DNA from: T1Sed10-7 sp040904745
Lineage (GTDB): Bacteria; Actinomycetota; Nitriliruptoria; Nitriliruptorales; Nitriliruptoraceae
DNA: 64,000 bases
Direction of reading: 5' to 3'
Assembly (NCBI GenBank): GCA_040904745.1
Contig: JBBDSW010000186.1
Coordinates: 1 to 64,000 of the forward strand
The stretch's first letter is position 1. The number at the start of each line of letters is the position of its first letter. The translations under genes were made by a program, and so were the position numbers. The notes below the pieces were generated by a model. The model saw nothing but the letters and a program-made list of their open reading frames with translations, was not told the DNA's origin and made no database searches. This document shows positions 23,209 to 30,370 of this stretch, piece by piece.

Positions 23209-24464
23209 CACGGCCACCGGACGCCGAGGTGGCTGACGGCCCGCACCGCGGACCAGAGGCCGTCCTCGTGGAAGCCGTACCGTTGGTAGGCGCCGGCGTA
23301 GAAGGTCCGCGCCGTGCCGTTGAGCGCGTCGAGATCGTCCTGGGTGGCCACGCTCTCCCGGGTATAGGTCGGGTGGTGGGAGATCGTGCGCTGGAGGAGG
23401 TGCTCGGCGGCGGGCGGGCTGCTCGGGTTCAGCGAGACCACGTAGTCGCGGTCCTCGGTCAGCGACTGCAGTCGGTTCATGTGGTAGCTGAGGCTCACCC
23501 GCTCGGTGGGTGTCCGGCAGTCGTCGAGGAGGTAGTTCCACGACGCCCAGGTGGCCTTGCGCCGCGGCAGGAGCGCCGTGTCGGTGTGCAGGAAGGTGTC
23601 GTTGGCGCTGTAGCTCCAGGCGCCGAGCAGGTCGCGTTCGCGTGCCGTCGGGTCCACGAGCAGTCCGAGCGCCTCGTCGGCGTGCGTCGCGAGCACGACC
23701 GCGTCGAAGGTGGACGTCACGCCGTCGTCGAGCCTGAGGTGCACGGCGTCGCGGTCGCGCCGGATGGCCACCACGGGGCTGGACCGGTGGATGCGATCGC
23801 GGTACGGCGCGGTCAAGGGACCCAGGTACGACGAGGTGCCTCCGATCACGGTCCGCCAGGGATGATGCGAACGCACCCCGAGGAGACCATGGTTGGCGAA
23901 GAACCGCAGCAGCGTGGCCAGCGGGATCTCCTCGATCGCGCCGGTTCCCGAGGACCAGATCGCCCCTGCCATGGGCAGGAGGTAGTGCTGGCGGAAGCCA
24001 TGACCGAACCCGGCGAGGTGGAGGAACTCGCCCACGCCGATCGCGGTCTCGCGCGGGTCGTCGACGAGTCGGCGTCCCAACCGGTTGAACCGGGCGATGT
24101 CAGACAACATGCGCAGATGGGTGGGCGAGGCGAGGTTGCCGGGCTGGGCGGACACCCCCCGGGCGTTCCCCGCGTACTCGAGATCGCAGCGTTCGCAGCG
24201 CAGCGACCACGACATGTCGGAGGGTTGGGTGGCGACCCCGAGGTCGTCGAACAGCCGTACCAGCAGCGGATACGTGGCCTCGTTGTAGACCACGAACCCG
24301 GTGTCGATCGGGACCATCGAGCCGTCGTCGCGCGCCACCGGGACCGTGTTCGTGTGCCCCCCGACGCGGGCCTCGCGCTCGAAGACGTCGACGTCGTGGT
24401 GCTTCGCGAGCAGCCAGGCGCTCGCCGCGCCCGAGATCCCTGTACCGACGACCGCGATGCGCAC
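23208..24464 (-). CDS. FAD-dependent amine-oxidase-like oxidoreductase
   Basis: A 418-residue flavoprotein with an N-terminal dinucleotide-binding motif RIAVVGTGISGAASAWLLAK and the following FEREARVGGHTNTV and IDTGFVVYNEATYPLLVRLF, typical of the COG2907 desaturase/amine-oxidase group found beside DUF1365 and CFA synthase. It is presumed to oxidise or reduce a lipid acyl chain in the same pathway. GTG 24464 is chosen because GGAGGG lies about 6 nt upstream; another GTG two codons earlier is too close to that site. It is the first gene of the five-gene operon. Characterised relatives in other bacteria are linked to furan or cyclopropane fatty acids and photo-oxidative stress; that function here is inference. 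Confidence 0.85.
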   Translation of the reverse strand: MRIAVVGTGISGAASAWLLAKHHDVDVFEREARVGGHTNTVPVARDDGSMVPIDTGFVVYNEATYPLLVRLFDDLGVATQPSDMSWSLRCERCDLEYAGNARGVSAQPGNLASPTHLRMLSDIARFNRLGRRLVDDPRETAIGVGEFLHLAGFGHGFRQHYLLPMAGAIWSSGTGAIEEIPLATLLRFFANHGLLGVRSHHPWRTVIGGTSSYLGPLTAPYRDRIHRSSPVVAIRRDRDAVHLRLDDGVTSTFDAVVLATHADEALGLLVDPTARERDLLGAWSYSANDTFLHTDTALLPRRKATWASWNYLLDDCRTPTERVSLSYHMNRLQSLTEDRDYVVSLNPSSPPAAEHLLQRTISHHPTYTRESVATQDDLDALNGTARTFYAGAYQRYGFHEDGLWSAVRAVSHLGVRWP

Positions 24465-24707
24465 CGACACCCTCCGAGCCACGACTTCGGGTTCCGTGCC
24501 GCCCCCGGTCCGCGCTGGTCGCGGAGCGGCGGGAGACGCCACAGCGAGGTTCGACCCACGGGGACCCGTGGTTCGGTCCGGCCGGTGCAGGAGAGAACGC
24601 CCCGAGCGGCGCGGCCTCCCCCCGTCGGGCCGCGCTGCTCGAGGCACTCAACGTACTATGCCGCTCGGAGACCGTGACGGGAACCGTGTGGCCACCGCTC
24701 TTCACAG

Positions 24708-24725
24708 GGTGGTGCTAGTACCACC
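24708..24725. promoter_or_regulatory. Operator-like inverted repeat in a divergent intergenic region
   Basis: GGTGGT-GCTAGT-ACCACC, 56 nt upstream of the NarL-type regulator start (24781) and 244 nt from the divergent FAD oxidoreductase start. The symmetric core is TGGTGCTAGTACCA. This is a plausible regulator binding site, perhaps autoregulatory for the response regulator. The rest of 24465-24780 shows a TACTAT hexamer at 24654-24659 and nothing else. Confidence 0.5.
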
Positions 24726-24780
24726 ATCACCCGGCCGACGATCTCCACCGATCCCGTGATGACGACCCCAGGGAGCCAGC

Positions 24781-25458
24781 GTGGCGCGCGAACGGATCGC
24801 GGTGATGATCGCCGAGGACGACTACCTGGTACGCGAAGGCGCCCGGGCCGTCGTCACTGCGGATCCGCGGATCGAGGTGATCGGGAGTGCCAGCGACGCA
24901 CCGCAACTGCTCTCGCTGCTCGATACCGAGGTGCCCGACGTGGTCCTGCTCGACATCCGCATGCCTCCCTCCTTCACCACCGAGGGCATCGAGCTCGCCC
25001 ACCACGTCCGGCGCACCTATCCGAGCGTCGGGATCGTGGTCCTCTCCCAGCACGCCGATCCGGAGTACGCGCTGGAGCTGCTGAAGGACGGCTCTTCGGG
25101 GGTGGCCTACCTGCTGAAGGAGCGGCTCGGCGACGCCGATCGGCTGATCCAGGCCATCGACGAGGTACGCGCGGGGGGCTCGGTGCTGGACCCGCGGATC
25201 GTCGAGGCCCTGCTCGAGGCACAGCGTCGGCGCTCGGCGTCCCGTCTCGCCGGGTTGACACCGCGGGAGCTCGAGGTGCTCGCGCAGATGGCCTCAGGAC
25301 GGGGCAACGCCGCCATCGCCCGGGACCTGTCGATCTCGGACCGTTCGGTCGAGAAGCACACGAATGCCATCTTCCGCAAGCTCGGCCTCGCGGAGGAGAT
25401 CGAACTCAACCGCCGCGTCGCCGCGGTCCTGTTCTACCTGCAACGCTCCCACGACTGA
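24781..25458 (+). CDS. NarL/FixJ-type response regulator
   Basis: A 225-residue DNA-binding regulator. The receiver domain has the acidic pair in AVMIAEDDYLVREG, the phosphoacceptor Asp in DVVLLDIRMPPSF and the conserved Lys in VAYLLKERLGDAD. The LuxR-type helix-turn-helix follows: AGLTPRELEVLAQMASGRGN then AAIARDLSISDRSVEKHTNA. GTG 24781 is preceded by AGGGAG at about 7 nt. Its last 165 bp overlap the 3' end of the sensor kinase gene that runs toward it, and that kinase is its probable partner. Confidence 0.88.
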   Translation: MARERIAVMIAEDDYLVREGARAVVTADPRIEVIGSASDAPQLLSLLDTEVPDVVLLDIRMPPSFTTEGIELAHHVRRTYPSVGIVVLSQHADPEYALELLKDGSSGVAYLLKERLGDADRLIQAIDEVRAGGSVLDPRIVEALLEAQRRRSASRLAGLTPRELEVLAQMASGRGNAAIARDLSISDRSVEKHTNAIFRKLGLAEEIELNRRVAAVLFYLQRSHD

Positions 25459-27240
25459 GCCGCGGCGACCGGCGAGCGGGAACGCCGCATCGACCCGGGT
25501 CCCCTCCCCGGGGGCCGAGGTGAGATCCAGGACCCCGCCGAGGGCCTGCACCCGGTCGCGCATGTGGACGATGCCCCCACGGTGGGCGTCCTCGTCGTAG
25601 GGATCGAAGCCGTCACCATCGTCCTGCACGGACACGTAGACGTGGTCCTCATCGATGCGGACCGCTACCTCCAGCCGGCTGGCCTGGGCGTGCTTGAAGG
25701 CGTTCAGCACCGCTTCCGAGACCAGGAAGTAGGCGTTGACCTCCACCTCGCCGTCGACCCGCGGCAACGGATCCGGATCGAAGGTGAGATCGACGGGAAG
25801 CTCCAGCCGCGCGGTCAGGCTGAACAGCGCGGGACCGAGTCCCCGGTCACGGAGGATGGCCGGGAAGAGCTCCTGGCCCGTGGTGCGCAGCTGGTCGAGC
25901 AGATGGTCGATGGACTGGGCGAGCCGATCGCAGACCTCACCGACCCGGGACGGATCCTGCTCCATCTCCCGGCGGGCCGCACCCACCTGCATCCGGAGCA
26001 CGACGAGCTGCTGCTGGATGCCATCGTGGAGGTCCTGCGCGATGCGCTGACGTTCCGCATCCTGGACCCCGACGACCCGTCGAGCGGCGTCCTGCAACGC
26101 CCCGGCCTGGTGCCGGATCACGAGCAACTGCGCGCGCAACCCCCGCCGCATACGCTCCAGCGCGTCGGCCAGCCGGCCGATCTCATCGGTGCGCTCGACC
26201 TCGAACGAGCGGTCCAGATCACCCCCGGCGATCGCCGTGGCGGTAGCGGTGAGTCCCAGCAGCGGGCGGGTCATGACCCGGGCGAGGGCGAAGGCGAGGC
26301 CCCCACCGATCACCAGCAGCAGGACCACCATCAGGATCCGGGTACGCGCCAACGCGCCGTCGAGAGCGCCGAGCGGATCGTCGGTGATCAGCCCCACCGC
26401 CGCAGGCGTGTCCCAGGGGCGGGTCGCCCCGAGCCCGACGTAGCGCACGAGCCGCCCGTCCTCGACCCGCTGCGTCTCGCGGTACCGGTCCCAGGCGCCC
26501 AGCGGAGCTCGGCCCTCGAAGGCACCATCGGTGGCCGCGACCACCTCCCCGTCCACCACCAACTCGACCTCGTCGACCCCGGTCTGCTGCAGGAACCGAC
26601 GGGCGGCGATGTTGTTGAGTGGGAACCCGGTGACCAGCAGGCGCGGCTGTTCCTCGAACCGTCCGACCGCCAGGACGTAGGCGAGCCCGTAACCGCCCTC
26701 CTCCAACGCAAGGACCCGCTGACTGCTACCGGAACGCCACGTCACCTCGGCGGCATCGGCCGCGTCCGGCGGGAGCACGCTGGCCCGTGACGGCAACCCG
26801 AGCGTGCGGACGGTCCCGTCCGCGACATCGACGATCCCGACGATCTCGAGCCGCGGGTCCGATGTGCGCACGACCGACAAGGTCCGCCGGGCCCGTTCGT
26901 CCGGATCCACCGCATCCGCCGGGATCGTCGCCAACAGCTGTTGCGAGGCCGCCGACATCAGCTGGTTGGTCCGGATGGCATCGGCCGCGATGCGTGCATC
27001 GAGGACGTCACCGGTCTCCCCGAACAGCGTCACGGCCTGGGACTCGAGCTGCTCGCGGGTCAGTCGGGTCTCGAACAACAACGTGACCAGGCTCGCCAGC
27101 ACGAGCACGGCGACGAAGGCACCGAACACCTTGGGTAGCAGGCCGGTGGTCCACGAACCCGGCGAACGGCGCTCACGTCGGGCGCGCAACCGAGCGAGCA
27201 GTCGCCCACCACCACCCGTGGAGCCAGCCTTCGACCTCAC
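25294..27240 (-). CDS. Membrane sensor histidine kinase (HisKA_3, NarX-like)
   Basis: A 648-residue kinase with a first membrane helix near residues 37-55 (VFGAFVAVLVLASLVTLLF), a large extracytoplasmic sensor region to about 340, a second helix near 345-365 (ILMVVLLLVIGGGLAFALA), a HAMP domain (LTATATAIAGGDLDRSFEVE), then HisKA_3 with QRIAQDLHDGIQQQLVVLRM and a C-terminal ATPase domain (NAFKHAQASRLEV, DDGDGFDP). Recognisable kinase sequence ends at FPLAGRR near residue 595; the last ~50 residues are the antisense of the partner regulator's DNA-binding domain. GTG 27240 overlaps the stop of the upstream binding-protein gene (GTGA). The kinase probably reads occupancy of that binding protein. 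Confidence 0.87.
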   Translation of the reverse strand: MRSKAGSTGGGGRLLARLRARRERRSPGSWTTGLLPKVFGAFVAVLVLASLVTLLFETRLTREQLESQAVTLFGETGDVLDARIAADAIRTNQLMSAASQQLLATIPADAVDPDERARRTLSVVRTSDPRLEIVGIVDVADGTVRTLGLPSRASVLPPDAADAAEVTWRSGSSQRVLALEEGGYGLAYVLAVGRFEEQPRLLVTGFPLNNIAARRFLQQTGVDEVELVVDGEVVAATDGAFEGRAPLGAWDRYRETQRVEDGRLVRYVGLGATRPWDTPAAVGLITDDPLGALDGALARTRILMVVLLLVIGGGLAFALARVMTRPLLGLTATATAIAGGDLDRSFEVERTDEIGRLADALERMRRGLRAQLLVIRHQAGALQDAARRVVGVQDAERQRIAQDLHDGIQQQLVVLRMQVGAARREMEQDPSRVGEVCDRLAQSIDHLLDQLRTTGQELFPAILRDRGLGPALFSLTARLELPVDLTFDPDPLPRVDGEVEVNAYFLVSEAVLNAFKHAQASRLEVAVRIDEDHVYVSVQDDGDGFDPYDEDAHRGGIVHMRDRVQALGGVLDLTSAPGEGTRVDAAFPLAGRRGSVVGALQVEQDRGDAAVEFDLLREAELAEDGIRVLLDRTVRDRQVPGDGGVAPS

Positions 27241-28505
27241 CCGTCCGCCGTCCAGGCCTCGGCACGGCGCTGGACCTGGGCCATCGCTTCGGCCGCCGTC
27301 GCGCGCCCGGCGAGTGCGGCCTCGAGCGCGTCACCGAAGGCGATGGCGAGCTCGGGATAGGCGATCAGGGGCATGATCTCCGCATGCTCGAGCTGGCGGA
27401 CGAAGGCCGCGAGGTCCGGCGACGACTCGAACAGCGGGTCGTCGTAGGCGTCGACGCGGGCCGGCAGACGCCCCTCCTGTTCCACCAGGGCCAGTCCGAC
27501 ATCGCGCTCGGTGAGCGCCAGCATCAGCTCGAAGGCGAGCTCGGGGTGCTCGGAGCCCTTCGGCAGGAACAGGCTCGAGCCGCCGAGGACGGTGCGGGGA
27601 TCGTCGGGATCGGCCTGGGGCAGCGGGAGGACCGCGACATCCTCGGTCTCTACGGCGGCAGGGTCCACCCGCCGGGTCAGGGGCAGATCCCAGGAACCGG
27701 AGGCGTGCAGTGGTGCACGGCCTTCGGCGAAGGCGGCCACGGCGTCCAGGGCCAGGTCGGGCGCCGATGGTGGCGGGGCATCCCCCACCTCGACCAGCTC
27801 GACCAGGTTCGCCACCGCCCCGACCGTTGCCGGATCATCGAAGGTGAAGGTCGGCCTGCTCTCCTCGTCGAGCACCAACTCACCGTCAGGACCGGTCTCC
27901 AACAGCTGTCCACCGCCGGCGACGATCCAGCCGTAGGCCGACCAGCTGCTGGCCGTGATCGCGATGGCGTGATCGGACCCTTCCAGATCGGCGAGGGCAG
28001 CCGCGTGCTCGGCGAGATCGTCGATCTCGGCCAGATCGTCCTCGGTCAGCTCCGCCGCGGCCAGCTGGTTCCGGTTGGCCATCAGGACCATGGCGTTGAC
28101 ATCGAGGGGTACGCCGTAACGCCGACCATCCCAGGTGACGTCGCGGACCGCTCCGGGCAGGTACATCTCCTCGGTGAGGCCGGCGGATGCCCACAGGTCG
28201 TCGATCCCCCGGGCGAACCCCCCGGCGGCGGCGGCGAAGGCGTGCCAGTGAGCGAGGTCGTACGGCTGGTCGAGCTCGTCGGCGGCGGTCACCAGCTCCG
28301 GGATCTGGGAGAACGGTGATCCGTGCACCTGGACCCGTAGTCCGGGATGTTCACGCTCGAACGCATCGATGACCTCGCCCACCACCGGCGCGGACGCCCA
28401 ATCGTCGGCCATGACGACACGCAGCGTCGTCTGCTCGACGCTCGCGGCACCGGTGGTGCAGCCGATCAGCAGCACCGCCAGTGCAGCGAGCAGCGTCCGG
28501 CGCAT
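27237..28505 (-). CDS. Extracellular solute-binding lipoprotein (family 1, sugar type)
   Basis: A 422-residue lipoprotein with signal MRRTLLAALAVLLIGC and a lipobox cysteine at residue 16. The mature protein begins with a binding-protein strand TTLRVVMADDWASAPVVGEV and has GVPLDVNAMVLMANRNQL and LGGSSLFLPKGSEHPELAFE, as in sugar ABC-transporter receptors. No permease or ATPase gene is adjacent; instead it is translationally coupled to a membrane histidine kinase. A sensory rather than transport role is inferred. A GGGAGA site lies 9 nt before ATG 28505, and TACCAT at 28573-28568 is the likely -10. Confidence 0.86.
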   Translation of the reverse strand: MRRTLLAALAVLLIGCTTGAASVEQTTLRVVMADDWASAPVVGEVIDAFEREHPGLRVQVHGSPFSQIPELVTAADELDQPYDLAHWHAFAAAAGGFARGIDDLWASAGLTEEMYLPGAVRDVTWDGRRYGVPLDVNAMVLMANRNQLAAAELTEDDLAEIDDLAEHAAALADLEGSDHAIAITASSWSAYGWIVAGGGQLLETGPDGELVLDEESRPTFTFDDPATVGAVANLVELVEVGDAPPPSAPDLALDAVAAFAEGRAPLHASGSWDLPLTRRVDPAAVETEDVAVLPLPQADPDDPRTVLGGSSLFLPKGSEHPELAFELMLALTERDVGLALVEQEGRLPARVDAYDDPLFESSPDLAAFVRQLEHAEIMPLIAYPELAIAFGDALEAALAGRATAAEAMAQVQRRAEAWTADG

Positions 28506-28567
28506 AGGTGGAGGTCTCCCGGCTCCGCGTCGGTCGGTGGAACGAGGGTCGCGCGGACCGACCGGGC

Positions 28568-28573
28568 ATGGTA
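28568..28573 (-). promoter_or_regulatory. -10-like box of the binding-protein/kinase operon
   Basis: TACCAT on the minus strand, 62 nt upstream of ATG 28505. Confidence 0.4.
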
Positions 28574-28625
28574 GGCCAGCAGAGGAGCTTCCCGCGTGTC
28601 TCGGTGAGCGGGAGGGAACCGAAGC

Positions 28626-28721
28626 TCAGCCGGACAACAGCCACCATCCCACGGCCACGGTCATGCCGAGACCGATCAGGAACGCGGTACCGAGCACGAC
28701 GAGCACTCGTGGTCCGGTCAC
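28626..28721 (-). CDS. Small single-span membrane peptide (31 aa)
   Basis: From GTG 28721 the minus strand encodes MTGPRVLVVLGTAFLIGLGM followed by TVAVGWWLLSG and TGA: one hydrophobic helix with a short basic N-terminus and an aromatic C-terminal edge. AGGAGAGG lies 7 nt upstream, and a TAGGCT -10-like box lies at 28768-28763 with a leader of about 35 nt. The three signals together argue for a real gene. It sits between the binding-protein operon and a divergent GNAT gene. It does not match KdpF or MetS-type small subunits that I know, so no function is proposed. Confidence 0.55.
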   Translation of the reverse strand: MTGPRVLVVLGTAFLIGLGMTVAVGWWLLSG

Positions 28722-28762
28722 GGTCCGTCCTCTCCTGCATCGGGCCCCGAGGATGCGGGGTG

Positions 28763-28768
28763 AGCCTA
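28763..28768 (-). promoter_or_regulatory. -10-like box of the small membrane peptide gene
   Basis: TAGGCT on the minus strand, 41 nt upstream of GTG 28721. A divergent TACCGT for the GNAT gene is at 28801-28806. Confidence 0.45.
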
Positions 28769-28800
28769 GTCATCCCCACCGCGCGACACTCACCGGGCGC

Positions 28801-28806
28801 TACCGT
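28801..28806 (+). promoter_or_regulatory. -10-like box of the GNAT gene
   Basis: TACCGT, 31 nt upstream of ATG 28838. The gene has GGAGG at 28827-28831. Confidence 0.45.
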
Positions 28807-28837
28807 CCCCGTCGGACGACGATGACGGAGGGTGGTG

Positions 28838-29635
28838 ATGGGGCGAGGCGGCGCACCCGCGGGCGGGCCCAACACCCCGGCGCCGGATGAACCCCTGCCC
28901 GGCGAGTGGCACCGCAAGGCCACGCTGCGCGACGGTCGCCCGATACTGCTGCGATCGATCCGCCCCTCCGATCGACAGCGCCTGGCCGAGGGGATCCGCC
29001 GTCTGTCGCCGGCCTCCCGCTACCTGCGGTTCCACGCGCCGGTCGAGCAGCTGTCCGCGACCCAGCTCGACTACCTCACCGATGTCGACCATCACGATCA
29101 CGAGGCGATCGTCGCCCTCGACCTGACCGCCATCGAAGAGCCCGGGGTCGGCGTCGCACGCTACATCCGAGAGATCTACGAACCGGATGTCGCCGAGGCG
29201 GCGATCACCGTCGCGGACACCTACCACGGACAGGGCGCGGGCACCCTGCTCCTTGGCGCGCTCGCCTCGCGGGCCCGCGAGGCCGGCATCGAGGTGTTCC
29301 GGAACTACGTGCTCGACGGCAACCACGCCATGTTGGAGGTCTTCGACCATCTCGGGGCCCACCGGGAGCGCGAAGCCGACGGTCTGTGGCGGGTGGACCT
29401 GAAGGTGCCCGAGGACGAGGACGACGTCCCGTCCTCCGGCGCTGGTCGCGCGTTCCTGGAGGCGGCACGGTCCGACCGCATGCTGGCCAGCGTGCTCCCA
29501 CCGATCTGGAGCCGCTGGCGCAGCCGCTTGCGGGGTGAGGAGGACGACCGCGATCTCGACGCGCTCATCGCCGAGGAGCTGGAACAGTCGCAGCGCGAAC
29601 TCGACGAGTGGCTGGCGCATCGGGACGGACGATGA
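28838..29635 (+). CDS. GNAT family acetyltransferase
   Basis: A 265-residue protein with one GNAT domain over residues ~25-190. It opens with ATLRDGRPILLRSIRPSDRQ and RLSPASRYLRFHAP, characteristic of the acetyltransferases fused to or grouped with acyl-CoA synthetase/lysine acetylation enzymes (Pat-like). The acetyl-CoA loop is ADTYHGQGAGTLLLGALASR. The C-terminal 70 residues are charged and helical (EEDDRDLDALIAEELEQSQR). ATG 28838 is selected by GGAGG 6 nt upstream. The downstream YczE-like gene overlaps by ATGA. No cyclic-nucleotide-binding domain is present. Substrate unknown; protein lysine acetylation is a guess from the family. Confidence 0.83.
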   Translation: MGRGGAPAGGPNTPAPDEPLPGEWHRKATLRDGRPILLRSIRPSDRQRLAEGIRRLSPASRYLRFHAPVEQLSATQLDYLTDVDHHDHEAIVALDLTAIEEPGVGVARYIREIYEPDVAEAAITVADTYHGQGAGTLLLGALASRAREAGIEVFRNYVLDGNHAMLEVFDHLGAHREREADGLWRVDLKVPEDEDDVPSSGAGRAFLEAARSDRMLASVLPPIWSRWRSRLRGEEDDRDLDALIAEELEQSQRELDEWLAHRDGR

Positions 29636-30330
29636 GACGCCCGTCAGCCACTGCCCGGCAGGGGAGCCGGGAGCACCGTCCAGCCGCCGGTGGACCCCGA
29701 CGAGCCCACCACCATCGCGCCGAGTTGCGCCGTCGCCTCCCCCGCCTGCTGTTCGGCCTGGTGCTGTGCGGCCTCGGCATCGCCTCGATGGTCGCCGCAG
29801 ACCTCGGTCTCGGTCCGTGGGACGTCCTCCATCAGGGCCTGTCCCGCCTCAGCGGCATCCCCATCGGGACCGTCGGCATCCTCGTCGGCCTCGGTGTGCT
29901 CGGCGCGTGGCTGCCGCTGCGGGAGCGACCCGGGCTCGGCACGGTCCTGAACGTGATCGTGATCGGTGTCGTCATCGACGTGACGCTGCTCTTCCTGAGC
30001 ACGCCACAGGCATGGTGGTTCCGTGCGGCCATGATGCTCGCCGGCCCGGTCCTCTTCGCGGTGGGATCCGGCTTCTACATCGGCGCTGGCCTCGGTGCCG
30101 GACCGCGGGACGGGGTCATGACCGGGCTGGCCCGACGGGGGGTTCCGGTCGGCCTGGCCCGCGCCGCGATCGAGCTGACGGTCCTGGTGGCCGGCTGGAC
30201 GCTCGGCGGGACCGTCGGTGCCGGGACGGTCGTGTTCGCGTTGGGCATCGGCCCGTTGGTGCACCTGTTCCTGCCGAGACTCGCTCTGCCGGACACCCCC
30301 GAGCCGGCACCGGGCGACCGAGGGCGGTGA
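29632..30330 (+). CDS. YczE/YitT-like integral membrane protein
   Basis: A 232-residue protein with about five membrane helices, starting with RRLPRLLFGLVLCGLGIASM and the family signature AADLGLGPWDVLHQGLSRLS. Further signatures are GTVLNVIVIGVVIDVTLLFL and GFYIGAGLGAGPRDGVMTGL, where the repeated GxGPxD motifs define the YczE family. ATG 29632 overlaps the GNAT stop (ATGA), so the two are coupled. Function is unknown in the family; a lipid or small-molecule transport role has been suggested for relatives. Confidence 0.83.
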   Translation: MRRPSATARQGSREHRPAAGGPRRAHHHRAELRRRLPRLLFGLVLCGLGIASMVAADLGLGPWDVLHQGLSRLSGIPIGTVGILVGLGVLGAWLPLRERPGLGTVLNVIVIGVVIDVTLLFLSTPQAWWFRAAMMLAGPVLFAVGSGFYIGAGLGAGPRDGVMTGLARRGVPVGLARAAIELTVLVAGWTLGGTVGAGTVVFALGIGPLVHLFLPRLALPDTPEPAPGDRGR

Positions 30331-30341
30331 GCCGCCCAGCG

Positions 30342-30370
30342 GATCAGCCGATCAGCACACGGGGCTGATC
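30342..30370. terminator. Bidirectional terminator-like hairpin
   Basis: Perfect arms GATCAGCC (30342-30349) and GGCTGATC (30363-30370) around a 13-nt loop, between the convergent YczE-like and M23 peptidase genes and covering the peptidase stop codon. Confidence 0.55.
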
